From Pseudomonadota bacterium (GTDB lineage Bacteria > Pseudomonadota > Alphaproteobacteria > Sphingomonadales > Sphingomonadaceae), in contig JAFAEG010000111.1 of NCBI GenBank assembly GCA_023424095.1, positions 1 to 45,029 on the forward strand: DNA of 45,029 nt. The letters run 5' to 3'. Both the position numbers and the translations under genes were made by a program. This document shows, piece after piece, positions 1-7,879 of this stretch. Position 1 is the first letter of the stretch; each line of letters starts with the position of its first letter. The notes below the pieces were generated by a model, which saw only the letters and a list, made by a program, of their open reading frames with translations, made no database searches and was not told the DNA's origin.

Positions 1-3
1 GGG

Positions 4-21
4 CCCCGGCCTTCGCCGGGG
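4..21 (-). terminator. GC hairpin downstream of the response regulator gene
   Basis: A perfect 7-bp stem, CCCCGGC (4-10) with GCCGGGG (15-21), closes a CTTC loop. It lies about 28 bases beyond the stop of the leftward regulator gene, where a terminator would be expected. The window edge hides whether a T tract follows, so it could equally be an intercistronic hairpin before a downstream gene such as a partner histidine kinase. Confidence 0.35.
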
Positions 22-48
22 AGCGGACAGGGCCCGCAGCCGCGGCGC

Positions 49-1470
49 CTACAACCCATGCTTGTCCATGCGGCGATAGAGCGAGGCGCGGGTGAGGCCG
101 AGTTCCTGGGCGGCAAGCGAGATATTGTAATGGTGCTTCTTCAGCGCCTGCTCGACCATCTGCTTTTCGGCCCGCTCGAGATTGAGATTGTCCGCCGCGG
201 GCTCCGGGATAATGGTCGCGACCAGATCGGAGACAGGCGCGGCGGTCGGGCGCGCGGTGCCGCGGCTCAGCGAGAAATCCTCCTCGGCATAGGCATTGCC
301 ATCCGACAGGATGACGGCGCGCTCGCAGGCGTGGCGCAAAGCGCGGACATTGCCCGGCCAATCGTGCGCCTCCAGCGCCGCGACGACCTGCGGGCTCACC
401 TCCCGCAGCGGCTTGTCATATTTCTCGGCATATTGGCCGAGGAAGGTCTCGGCGAGCAGGCGGATGTCCTCGGGGCGTTCGCGCAGCGGCGGCAGCTCGA
501 TCTCGACCGTGTTCAGGCGGAACAGCAGATCCTGGCGGAAGCGCTGCTCGTCGGCGAGCGCGGCGGGCGACAGGTTGGTCGCGGCGACGACCCGGATGTC
601 GAACGACACCGGCTTGTTCGCGCCCACCGGCGTCACCTGCCTCTGCTCCAGCGCGGTCAGCAATTTGGGCTGCAGGTGCAAAGGCAGATTGCCGATTTCG
701 TCGAGGAACAAGGTGCCGCCGTCGGCCGCCTTCATCCGCCCCTCGCGGTCGCCCTTGGCGTCGGTGAAGGCGCCCTTCACGTGGCCGAACAATTCGGAAT
801 CGAACAGGCTCTCCGCAACCGCGCCGAGATCGACCGACACTAGCACCTTGTTCGCCCGGCGCGAGCGGCGGTGCAGCTCGCGCGCGACCAATTCCTTGCC
901 GGTGCCATTCTCGCCGAGGATCAGCACATTGGCGTCGGTCGGGCCGGCCCGCTCGATCAGCGAATAGACGCGCGCCATGGCGGGGGACTGGCCCAGCAAG
1001 GGGCTGGTTTCGCCGCCCGCGGGCGGGCCGGGCACTGCGGCCATGGCCCGGTCGCCGCCCGCCTCCGTGCGCGAATTGCGCAGCGCCGCGGCAGTGCGAA
1101 CGGTGGTCAGCAGGCGCTCGTTCGACCAGGGCTTCGACACGAAATCGGTCGCGCCGCGCTTCATCGCCTCGACCGCGACGGAAATGCCGGCATGGGCGGT
1201 GATCATCACCACCACTGCGTCCGGATCGGCGGCGAGGAATTCACCCAGCCAGTGGAAACCCTCGGCCGCATTGGTCGCGCCGCGCCCGAAATTGGCGTCG
1301 AGCAGGATCACGTCGGGGGGCGAGCGGCGGATCGAATCCATCGCTTCGGCCGGTGACTGATAGGGTTCGATCTCGACGAACAGCTCGCGCAGCAGCAGCC
1401 GCGCGGACAACAGAATGTCCGGATCGTCATCGATCACTATGCAACGCGAATAGCGCCTGGCGCCGGCCAT
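49..1470 (-). CDS. Sigma-54-dependent response regulator (NtrC family)
   Basis: This 473-residue protein has the three NtrC-family parts in order. The receiver domain spans about residues 8-125, with acidic pocket D14-D16, phospho-acceptor D58, T91 and K113. The AAA+ sigma-54 activation domain spans about 155-390, with Walker A GENGTGKE at 186-193 and Walker B LFLDE at 254-258. A Fis-type helix-turn-helix lies in the last 25 residues. The sigma-54 contact loop reads GAFTDA (233-238) instead of the usual GAFTGA. The ATG at 1470 is preferred over an upstream in-frame TTG because GGGGAGGGAC sits just before it. The gene is divergent from an ABC export operon whose control region has a -24/-12 promoter and repeated dyads, so it probably activates that operon. 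No histidine kinase gene is in the window; one may lie beyond position 1. Confidence 0.95.
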   Translation of the reverse strand: MAGARRYSRCIVIDDDPDILLSARLLLRELFVEIEPYQSPAEAMDSIRRSPPDVILLDANFGRGATNAAEGFHWLGEFLAADPDAVVVMITAHAGISVAVEAMKRGATDFVSKPWSNERLLTTVRTAAALRNSRTEAGGDRAMAAVPGPPAGGETSPLLGQSPAMARVYSLIERAGPTDANVLILGENGTGKELVARELHRRSRRANKVLVSVDLGAVAESLFDSELFGHVKGAFTDAKGDREGRMKAADGGTLFLDEIGNLPLHLQPKLLTALEQRQVTPVGANKPVSFDIRVVAATNLSPAALADEQRFRQDLLFRLNTVEIELPPLRERPEDIRLLAETFLGQYAEKYDKPLREVSPQVVAALEAHDWPGNVRALRHACERAVILSDGNAYAEEDFSLSRGTARPTAAPVSDLVATIIPEPAADNLNLERAEKQMVEQALKKHHYNISLAAQELGLTRASLYRRMDKHGL

Positions 1471-1489
1471 GCGGACGTCCCTCCCCTTC

Positions 1490-1538
1490 TGTCCGTTATC
1501 GAACAATCAAGGTCCGTGCCAGTGTTCAACGGCGGACG
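1490..1538. promoter_or_regulatory. Pair of candidate activator binding dyads upstream of the sigma-54 promoter
   Basis: Two dyads with the same layout lie here: TGTCCG-TTAT-CGAACA (1490-1505) and TGTTCA-ACGG-CGGACG (1523-1538). Their starts are 33 bp apart, about three helical turns, so they lie on one face of the DNA. They sit roughly 95-140 bp upstream of the predicted start at 1631, the normal place for NtrC-type enhancer sites. The first dyad is 20 bp upstream of the regulator's own ATG, which suggests autoregulation. Binding by the adjacent regulator is inferred. Confidence 0.6.
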
Positions 1539-1604
1539 GTTTCGCCCCATCGCCGAAGCTCACAAATCGCGTCTTTTCAGAGGCAAATGCGATCCCCACG
1601 AGTC

Positions 1605-1620
1605 TGGCACGCCTCCTGCT
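1605..1620 (+). promoter_or_regulatory. Sigma-54 (-24/-12) promoter of the export operon
   Basis: The sequence TGGCACGCCTCCTGCT matches the RpoN consensus TGGCAC-N5-TTGCW in all but one base (CTGC for TTGC). The invariant GG (1606-1607) and GC (1618-1619) are separated by exactly 10 bp. Transcription would begin near 1631, 34 bases ahead of a small ORF. The neighbouring gene encodes a sigma-54 activator, which strongly supports the call. Confidence 0.75.
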
Positions 1621-1664
1621 GAGTGTCGGGTACGGCCTTGTGTGCCGGGACGAGGGAGGACGCG

Positions 1665-1757
1665 ATGCAACGAATGCAATTCCAGCTTTTCAGCACTGCT
1701 TTGCTCCTTTGCGGGGCATTCAGCCTCGTCGCTCATCCGCTGGTACCGCTGGCTTGA
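1665..1757 (+). CDS. Small hydrophobic protein (30 residues), first ORF of the operon
   Basis: The ORF starts at an ATG preceded by GGGAGGA (1654-1660) with a 4-base spacer and stops at TGA 1755-1757. The product has a short N-terminus with Gln and one Arg, then a hydrophobic stretch from about residue 12 to the end that includes ALLLCGAF. This reads as one membrane segment or a bare signal peptide. It is the first ORF after the predicted sigma-54 start at 1631 and precedes the adaptor gene by 79 bp. I do not recognise a family. It may be a regulatory membrane microprotein of the pump, or only a leader peptide. Whether it is translated is inferred from the ribosome-binding site and position. 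Confidence 0.5.
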   Translation: MQRMQFQLFSTALLLCGAFSLVAHPLVPLA

Positions 1758-1769
1758 GGGCGGTCATGC

Positions 1770-1805
1770 TGTCCGAAGCCGAACGCCAGTGTCCGATTCC
1801 GGACA
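1770..1805. promoter_or_regulatory. Second pair of regulator-like dyads, one a perfect palindrome
   Basis: Two more dyads of the same form lie between the microprotein and the adaptor gene: TGTCCG-AAGC-CGAACG (1770-1785) and TGTCCG-ATTC-CGGACA (1790-1805). The second extends to a perfect 8-bp inverted repeat, AGTGTCCGATTCCGGACACT (1788-1807). Their starts are 20 bp apart, about two helical turns. They lie downstream of the promoter, so they may act as a downstream enhancer, a repressing site or an RNA hairpin ahead of the adaptor ribosome-binding site. Confidence 0.55.
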
Positions 1806-1836
1806 CTTTCCAGGCGTGCCGCGGGGAGGTCCGCTG

Positions 1837-3141
1837 ATGCAGCTCGTCTCCCGCCTCGACAGGAATGACGCGGCCGTGACCGGCGACGGCATGGATCGCG
1901 TCGTCGAACGCAAGGACCTCAGCAAGCGCCTGAAGCTCGCGCTCGGGAGCGTGCTGATCGCGGGCCTGGCGGTGTTCGGCTGGTTCATGATGCCGGCCGG
2001 CAACAGCCAGACCGTCGAAAGCTCCCGGCTCACCATCTCGACGGTCGAGCGCGGCCAGTTCGAGGATTTCCTGCCCCTGCGCGGCCGGGTGACGCCGTCG
2101 CTCACCGTCTTCCTCGACGCGGTCGAGGGCGGCCGGGTGGAGCGGCTGCTCGTCGAGGATGGCGCGATGGTGACAGAAGGCCAGCCGCTCGCCGTCTTGT
2201 CCAATTCCGACCTGCAGCTGAACGTGCTGGCCCGCCAGACCGAGGTCACCCAGCAGATCAATTCGATGCGCAGCCAGGAACTGGCGCTGTCGCAGACCCG
2301 GCTCGCCAACGAGCGCGCCTTGATCGAGGCCGAACTTTCGGCCGAAACCAGCCGGCGCCAATATGAAGTGCAGCAGCCGCTCGCCGAGCGCGGTTTCGTC
2401 GCCGGCCGGGCGATCGCCGACAGCCGCGACGCCTACGAGGCCGCGCGCCGCCGGGTCGAAATCCTCCGCCGCCAGCGCGCCAGCGACGAGCGCCTGCAGT
2501 CCCAGCAGCTCTCGCAGCTGCGCGCCTCGGCCAGCGGCCTCAATTCCAGCCTCGACCTCGCCCGCGGCAGCCTGGACGCGCTTAACCTGCGCGCGCCCGT
2601 CTCCGGCCAGCTCACCTCTTTTTCGATCCAGGTCGGCCAGTCGCTGCAGCGCGGCGAACGGCTCGGCCAGATCGACAGCGCCGGGCGCAACAAATTGAAT
2701 GCGCAGGTCGACGAATTCCATCTCGGCCGAGTCGTCGAAGGGCAGACCGCCACCGCCGAGGTCGGCGGGCGCAGCTACCGCATGCGCGTCTCCAAAATCT
2801 ATCCGCAGGTCCAGAACGGCGCCTTCGCCATCGATCTGGTCTTTGCCGAGGCCGAGCCGGCCGACCTCCAGCGCGGCCAGACCGTGCAGGTCCGCCTGAC
2901 GCTCGGCGACACGTCACCTGCGCTACTCCTCCCCAGTGGCGCCTTTTACAATGAAACGGGCGGCAACTTCGTCTTCGTGGTCGCGCCCGATGGCCGTTCG
3001 GCGGTGCGCCGCAACGTCCGGCTCGGCCGCCGTAACGCCAATTTTATCGAGGTGCTCGAGGGGCTCGACCCCGGCGAGCGGGTGATCACTTCGCCTTACA
3101 CCGGCTTCGCAGAGCGCGACCGGCTGGACCTCGGCCAATGA
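1837..3141 (+). CDS. HlyD/MacA-family periplasmic adaptor of an ABC exporter
   Basis: The 434-residue product is a membrane-fusion adaptor that would link an inner-membrane ABC pump to an outer-membrane channel. A short cytoplasmic N-terminus is followed by one membrane anchor (about residues 32-48, including LIAGLAVFGWFMMPA). The first biotinyl-lipoyl half follows, with the motif EGGRVERLLVEDGAMVTEGQ. Next come a long Gln/Glu/Arg/Leu-rich alpha-helical hairpin, the second lipoyl half with LRAPVSGQLTSF, and beta-barrel domains with the usual GLDPGERVITSP near the end. The ATG at 1837 is chosen because GGGGAGG lies 7 bases upstream and the residues upstream of it do not look coding. It is followed after 16 bp by the ATPase gene. 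MacA is the closest familiar name, but the substrate is unknown. Confidence 0.93.
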   Translation: MQLVSRLDRNDAAVTGDGMDRVVERKDLSKRLKLALGSVLIAGLAVFGWFMMPAGNSQTVESSRLTISTVERGQFEDFLPLRGRVTPSLTVFLDAVEGGRVERLLVEDGAMVTEGQPLAVLSNSDLQLNVLARQTEVTQQINSMRSQELALSQTRLANERALIEAELSAETSRRQYEVQQPLAERGFVAGRAIADSRDAYEAARRRVEILRRQRASDERLQSQQLSQLRASASGLNSSLDLARGSLDALNLRAPVSGQLTSFSIQVGQSLQRGERLGQIDSAGRNKLNAQVDEFHLGRVVEGQTATAEVGGRSYRMRVSKIYPQVQNGAFAIDLVFAEAEPADLQRGQTVQVRLTLGDTSPALLLPSGAFYNETGGNFVFVVAPDGRSAVRRNVRLGRRNANFIEVLEGLDPGERVITSPYTGFAERDRLDLGQ

Positions 3142-3157
3142 CAGGAGGGCCTACCCT

Positions 3158-3838
3158 ATGCTGAGCATGCGCAACCTTTCGCGGGTCTACCGCACCGACA
3201 CGGTGGAAACGACCGCGCTCGACAGCATCTATCTCGACATCGCCGACGGCGAGTTCGTCGCGATCATGGGTCCTTCGGGATGCGGCAAATCGACCCTGCT
3301 GAACATCATGGGGATGCTCGACAGCCCGTCGAGCGGCACCTACGAATTCGCCGGCACCGACGTCGCGGGGATGAGCGAAAGCAAGCTCGCCGATTTCCGC
3401 AAGCGCAACATCGGCTTCATCTTCCAGAGCTTCAATCTGGTCGATGAGCTGACCGTGCGCGAGAATGTCGAGCTGGCCCTGCTCTACCACAACGTCCCCG
3501 CCAACGATCGCCGCGCACGCGTCGAGCAGGTGATGGACCGGGTCGGCATCGCCCACCGCGCGCGCCACCGGCCGAGCCAGCTTTCGGGCGGCCAGCAGCA
3601 GCGCGTCGCCGTCGCCCGCGCCCTGGTCGGCGCGCCCAAGCTGATCCTCGCGGACGAGCCCACCGGCAATCTCGACACCGCCCATGGCGAGGAGGTGATG
3701 CGGATGCTGCAGGCGCTGAATCAGGAGGGCTCGACCATCGTCATGGTCACCCACTCCCCGTCGCACGCCGATTATGCCAGCCGCACCGTCAACATGCTCG
3801 ACGGCCGCATCCTGGTCGAACACCGGCGGGCAGCCTGA
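3158..3838 (+). CDS. ABC transporter ATP-binding protein (MacB/LolD type)
   Basis: The 226-residue protein is a stand-alone ATPase of the LolD/MacB/FtsE class, which powers transporters that move substrates in the periplasm or out of the envelope. Visible motifs are Walker A GPSGCGKST (38-46), Q-loop Gln90, signature LSGGQ (142-146), Walker B LILADEP (162-168) and H-loop His199. The ATG follows AGGAGGG by 9 bases. The stop is separated from the next start by a single base (TGAGATG), so ATPase and permease are probably translationally coupled. Length and motifs are complete, with no sign of decay. Confidence 0.96.
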   Translation: MLSMRNLSRVYRTDTVETTALDSIYLDIADGEFVAIMGPSGCGKSTLLNIMGMLDSPSSGTYEFAGTDVAGMSESKLADFRKRNIGFIFQSFNLVDELTVRENVELALLYHNVPANDRRARVEQVMDRVGIAHRARHRPSQLSGGQQQRVAVARALVGAPKLILADEPTGNLDTAHGEEVMRMLQALNQEGSTIVMVTHSPSHADYASRTVNMLDGRILVEHRRAA

Positions 3839-3839
3839 G

Positions 3840-6362
3840 ATGTGGCGCTCCTACGTCACCGTCGGCATCCGCGCGCTCGCCAAGAGCCGCACCTATGCCT
3901 TCATCAACATCGCCGGCCTGGCGATCGGCCTCGCCGCCTGCCTGATGCTGCTCGTTTATGTTCAATATGAGCGAAGCTACGACAATTGGCTCCCCAACGC
4001 CGAAAATGTCTATCAACTACAGAGCGAGTTTTCCGATCCGAGCACGGGCGCCGTCACCAACGTCCAGATGTCGTCTTATGTGGCCGGCGAGACGCTGAAG
4101 AAGGATTTCCCGCAGATCGAGCGCAAGGTCTACGCGCTCGCCGCCGCGCCAGTGGTGATTCTCAACGGCGAAGCGCTCCCGACCGACAAGGTGGCGCTGA
4201 CCGACGGTAATCTGTTCGAAATTCTGCAATTGCCGTTCATCGCGGGCGACCCGCGCACCGCGCTCAATGCCGCCGGCACGATCGTGCTGAGCGAGACCGA
4301 GGCACGAAAATATTTCGGCGACACCAATGTCGTCGGCCGCACTTTGACCCTGATCAATCGCGGCATCACCACCGATTTCCGAATCACCGGGGTGATGAAG
4401 GACATGCCGCGCAACTCGCACCAGCGCTTCACCATGGTCGCGCGGATCGATTACGCCGCTTACTTCGGCCAGGATTACGAGGACTTCACCACCCAATGGG
4501 GCTGGAACAGCGGTTGGAATTATATCCAGCTGCGCGACGGCACCGATCTCGCGACGATCCACGACGCGATGGCCGCCTGGGAAGACCGCAACATTCCGGA
4601 CCAGGACTTTGGCGGTCGCTCGCTGAACCAGGGCGATTTCGGCGAATGGCGTCTGGTGAATGTCCAGGACGTTCACCTGGGCGTCGCGCAGTCGGGTTCG
4701 GCGACGCCGGGCAATGACGTGCGCACCATCTACACCTTCGCGATCATCGCCTTCCTCATCCTGGGCATGGCCTGCGTGAACTTCACCAACCTGGCCACCG
4801 CCCGCGCCTCGTCCCGCGCCCGCGAAGTCGCGCTGCGCAAGGTGCTCGGCGCCAGCCGCCGTCAGCTGATGACCCAGTTCTTGCTGGAATCGATCGTCGT
4901 CGCGGGCGTCGCGATGCTGCTGGCGCTGGCGCTGGTCGAATTGCTGCTGCCTGCGCTCGGCAACTTCCTCGATGCCGACCTCAGTATGACCTATTTCGGC
5001 GAGAACGGCGAGAATGGCATGCTGCTGCCGATCCTGCTGCTGACCATCCTGGTCGGCGCGGCGGGCGGCATCTATCCGGCCTTCTACCAGTCGCGCTTCA
5101 AGCCCGCGCAGGTGCTGAAGGCGAACAAGTCGACGGCCGAGGCGGCTGGCTCCGGCCTGCTTCGCAGCACCCTGGTCGTCGCCCAGTTCGCGGTCTCGAT
5201 CGGCCTGATCATCTGCACCGCTGTGGTCTATCTGCAGACCGATCACGCGCGAAAAGCGGACCCGGGCTACAATCGCGCCGGGCTGATCGAGATCCAAGGC
5301 ATCGGCCGGCGCCAGCTGACCGAGCGCAGCCAGGAAATCGCTCGTCGGATCGAGCGCGTACCCGGCGTCGAAGCGGTCGCCCGTACCGGCATCGGCATCG
5401 ACCCGATCGGCTCCAACAATACCGTCGTCAACGTGCCCGGGCGCGAGCAGCCGGTGCTGATGGGCAATTATACGATCGACGACCAATATTTCCGCACGAT
5501 GCAGATCCGCCTGCTGGCGGGCCGCGAATTGACCTTCAACCGGCCGATGGACGTCGATCCGCTCGGGCTCAACGCGACGGACGAGGAAGAGCGGGCCTTT
5601 GCCGCTCGGGGCATCAACGTCGTGCTGAACGAGCGCGCGATGCGCGACCTTGGCTTTGCGACCCCGGAAGAGGCGATCGGCAAGAGCTTCACCATGGGCC
5701 TGATCGATCCGGCCAATGGCGCGGTGCCGATCAACATCGTCGGCGTCGTCGCCGACGCGCGGGTCCGTTCGATCCGCGATCCGCTGGAGCCGATCGCCTA
5801 TCGCCTGTCCAATTACGGCCTTTCCACCCTGATCGTGCGCTACAACGACCCCGATCCGGCCGCCGTCAACGAACGGCTGGAACGCGAGTGGCAGCAGATC
5901 AGCCAGGACGTGCCGTACCAGGCAGAGTTCAGCGAAGACATCATCATCGGCCAATATCAGGCGGAACAACGGCAGGCCCGCATCTTTGCCGGCTTCGCTT
6001 TGCTCGCGGTGATCGTTGCCTGCCTCGGCCTGTTCGGCCTCGCCGCCTTCACCGCGGAGCGGCGCACCAAGGAAATCGGCATCCGCAAGGTGCTGGGCGC
6101 GCGCACCCGCGACATCGTGAAACTGCTCGCCTGGCAATTCTCCAAGCCGGTGATCATCGCCAATCTGATCGCCTGGCCGCTGGCCTGGTGGGCGATGTCG
6201 AACTGGGTGCAGCGCTTCGACGAAGCCGCCCGAGTCGATATCGGCGTCCTGCCCTTCCTGCTCGCCGGCGTGCTCGCACTCGCCATCGCCCTCGGCACGA
6301 TCGCCAGCCACGCCATCCGCGTCGCCCGTGCCAACCCCATCCTCGCCCTGCGCTACGAATAG
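3840..6362 (+). CDS. FtsX/MacB-type ABC transporter permease, two-module form
   Basis: This 840-residue permease has two MacB-like modules in tandem. Module one has an N-terminal membrane helix (about 18-40), a periplasmic domain, and an FtsX domain with three helices around residues 295-430, including AREVALRKVLGAS. Module two begins with another helix (about 445-465), has a second periplasmic domain, and ends with an FtsX domain that includes KEIGIRKVLGAR. The doubled RKVLGA coupling motif marks the contact with the ATPase. The start at 3840 is chosen because it follows the ATPase stop by one base. About eight membrane segments in one chain suggest that it could form the whole channel. Related large permeases act as mechanotransmission exporters; the substrate here is unknown. 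Confidence 0.93.
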   Translation: MWRSYVTVGIRALAKSRTYAFINIAGLAIGLAACLMLLVYVQYERSYDNWLPNAENVYQLQSEFSDPSTGAVTNVQMSSYVAGETLKKDFPQIERKVYALAAAPVVILNGEALPTDKVALTDGNLFEILQLPFIAGDPRTALNAAGTIVLSETEARKYFGDTNVVGRTLTLINRGITTDFRITGVMKDMPRNSHQRFTMVARIDYAAYFGQDYEDFTTQWGWNSGWNYIQLRDGTDLATIHDAMAAWEDRNIPDQDFGGRSLNQGDFGEWRLVNVQDVHLGVAQSGSATPGNDVRTIYTFAIIAFLILGMACVNFTNLATARASSRAREVALRKVLGASRRQLMTQFLLESIVVAGVAMLLALALVELLLPALGNFLDADLSMTYFGENGENGMLLPILLLTILVGAAGGIYPAFYQSRFKPAQVLKANKSTAEAAGSGLLRSTLVVAQFAVSIGLIICTAVVYLQTDHARKADPGYNRAGLIEIQGIGRRQLTERSQEIARRIERVPGVEAVARTGIGIDPIGSNNTVVNVPGREQPVLMGNYTIDDQYFRTMQIRLLAGRELTFNRPMDVDPLGLNATDEEERAFAARGINVVLNERAMRDLGFATPEEAIGKSFTMGLIDPANGAVPINIVGVVADARVRSIRDPLEPIAYRLSNYGLSTLIVRYNDPDPAAVNERLEREWQQISQDVPYQAEFSEDIIIGQYQAEQRQARIFAGFALLAVIVACLGLFGLAAFTAERRTKEIGIRKVLGARTRDIVKLLAWQFSKPVIIANLIAWPLAWWAMSNWVQRFDEAARVDIGVLPFLLAGVLALAIALGTIASHAIRVARANPILALRYE

Positions 6363-6372
6363 GACCTCCCCC

Positions 6373-6636
6373 ATGACGAGCGAAATCCTTGCTTCCCTCG
6401 CCCCCGCGCTCGCGGCCGTGCTGGTCGTGGCGATGCTCTGTGCCGCCGGCCTGTCCGCTTGGCGCAGCTGGCTCGGCTACAAGAGGCTGCAACTCGAATC
6501 CGGCCGCCCCCCGGCGATTGGCGACGATGAGGATGAGGATCCTCCCGAGGTCGACACGCGCGTCCGCATCGAACTGGCGGCGGTGAAGGAGCGGCTGCGG
6601 CAGTTGGAGGCGATCGCCAGCGGCGTCGAACTCTAG
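6373..6636 (+). CDS. Small membrane-anchored coiled-coil protein, last gene of the export operon
   Basis: The 87-residue product has one N-terminal membrane segment (about residues 8-30, LAAVLVVAMLCAAGLSAW). A basic turn and an acidic patch DDEDED near residue 55 follow, then an amphipathic C-terminal helix with ELAAVKERLRQLEAI. The layout of one helix plus a cytoplasmic coiled coil resembles the phage-shock protein PspB, but sequence identity cannot be judged by eye. It starts 10 bases after the permease stop, so it belongs to the same transcript. It could regulate or scaffold the exporter; no firm function is assigned. Confidence 0.75.
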   Translation: MTSEILASLAPALAAVLVVAMLCAAGLSAWRSWLGYKRLQLESGRPPAIGDDEDEDPPEVDTRVRIELAAVKERLRQLEAIASGVEL

Positions 6637-6674
6637 GCAAGGTTTAACTTGCCGCGCGGGCCTGCTAGGCGCGC
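6636..6674 (+). terminator. Two adjacent hairpins at the end of the export operon
   Basis: GGCAAG (6636-6641) pairs with CTTGCC (6648-6653) around GTTTAA, overlapping the last base of the stop codon. It is followed by a second GC-rich stem, GCGCG...CCT with AGG...CGCGC (6654-6674). No T tract follows, so this may be a weak or Rho-assisted end. The next gene starts only 33 bases later in the same direction. Confidence 0.35.
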
Positions 6675-6706
6675 CGCCGACAGCCGTTCGGCGCCGAGGA
6701 GCTTCC

Positions 6707-7879
6707 GTGATTCCGTTTATCGATTTGAAGAGCCAATACGCACGCATTCAGGACGAGGTCGAAGCGGCCGTCCTCAAGACCATGCGCAGCGGCACATTCA
6801 TTCTGGGGCCGGAAGTATTGGCGCTGGAAGAACGGCTCGCGGCCTTCGCCGGAACGAAGCATTGCGTGTCCTGCGCTTCCGGCACCGATGCTTTGGTGAT
6901 GGCGCTGATGGCCAAGGGCGTCGGCCCGGGCGATGCGGTCTTCACCGTCCCCTTCACCTTCATGGCGAGCGCCGAGGCGATCTGCACGGTCGGCGCAACG
7001 CCGATCTTCGTCGATGTCGATCCGGCCACCTTCAACATCGATCCGGCCGCTCTCGCGCGCGCGATCGAGGCGCTGGCGAAGGGCGATCCCTCCATCCACC
7101 CGCTGCCGTGCTGGGATTCGGACAAGCTCGCCGGGCTGACGCCGAAAGGCATCATCGCCGTCGACCTGTTCGGCCTCCCGGCCGATTATCAGGCGATCAA
7201 CAAGATCGCGGCCGACAACGGCCTGTTCGTGATCGAGGATGCCGCGCAGAGCTTCGGCGGCGGCGCCGGCAATGCGCGCGCGGGTTCGCTGGCCGAGATC
7301 GGCTGCACCTCCTTCTTCCCGGCCAAGCCCTTGGGTTGCTATGGCGATGGCGGCGCGATCTTCACCGACAATGCGGAAATCGACGCCCTGCTCCGCTCGA
7401 TCCGCGTGCACGGCCAGGGCTCAGACAAATATGAAAACGTCCGTCTCGGCATTACCGGTCGCCTCGACGCGGTGCAGGCCGCGGTGCTGAACGTGAAGAT
7501 GGACATTTTCGACGATGAACTGGTGCAGCGCCAGCGCGTCGCGGACGCCTACGGTCGCGCATTGGCCGATGCGGGCCTCGATCTGATCGCGCCGGTGATT
7601 CCGGACGGCTATGCCAGCGCCTGGGCGCAATACACCCTGATCGCTCGTGACGCCGAGGCGCGTTCGGCTTTCCAGGCGAAGCTCGCCGCCGCCGACGTGC
7701 CGACGATGATCTATTACCCGAAGCCGCTGCACGTGCAGGGCGCGTTCGCCCCGCTCGGCTACAGACAAGGCGACTTCCCGGCCTCCGAAGAGCTCGGCAA
7801 CCGCGTCTTCAGCCTGCCGATGCATCCGTATTTGTTAGACGCGGAGGTGACTCGGATCGTTGCGGCGATGGAGTGCTAA
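6707..7879 (+). CDS. DegT/DnrJ/EryC1 sugar aminotransferase, WbpE-like
   Basis: This 390-residue PLP enzyme would transfer an amino group, usually from glutamate, to a keto-sugar nucleotide. It opens with FIDLKSQYARI and has GPEVLALE, the substrate/PLP motif SCASGTDAL, VIEDAAQSFG (Asp178 and Gln181 near PLP), and Schiff-base Lys207 in FFPAKPLGCYGDGG. It ends with SLPMHPYL. These strings closely follow WbpE/WlbC-type enzymes, which make 3-amino sugars from UDP-3-keto-GlcNAcA. A stretch of about 25 residues (123-147) appears extra compared with WbpE. The start is GTG with GAGGAGC upstream. The usual oxidase partner (WbpB) and acetyltransferase (WbpD) are not seen in the window. Confidence 0.93.
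   Translation: MIPFIDLKSQYARIQDEVEAAVLKTMRSGTFILGPEVLALEERLAAFAGTKHCVSCASGTDALVMALMAKGVGPGDAVFTVPFTFMASAEAICTVGATPIFVDVDPATFNIDPAALARAIEALAKGDPSIHPLPCWDSDKLAGLTPKGIIAVDLFGLPADYQAINKIAADNGLFVIEDAAQSFGGGAGNARAGSLAEIGCTSFFPAKPLGCYGDGGAIFTDNAEIDALLRSIRVHGQGSDKYENVRLGITGRLDAVQAAVLNVKMDIFDDELVQRQRVADAYGRALADAGLDLIAPVIPDGYASAWAQYTLIARDAEARSAFQAKLAAADVPTMIYYPKPLHVQGAFAPLGYRQGDFPASEELGNRVFSLPMHPYLLDAEVTRIVAAMEC

Noticed and set aside
1507..1521. A GTGCCA string that could be a sigma-54 promoter for the regulator on the minus strand
   Set aside because: The required GC dinucleotide is not 10 bp away (the bases at 1507-1508 are TC), so the -24/-12 spacing fails.
4017..6374. A 785-codon open frame antisense to the ABC permease gene
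   Set aside because: Same GC-bias artefact; the product is low-complexity and the permease frame has full family motifs.
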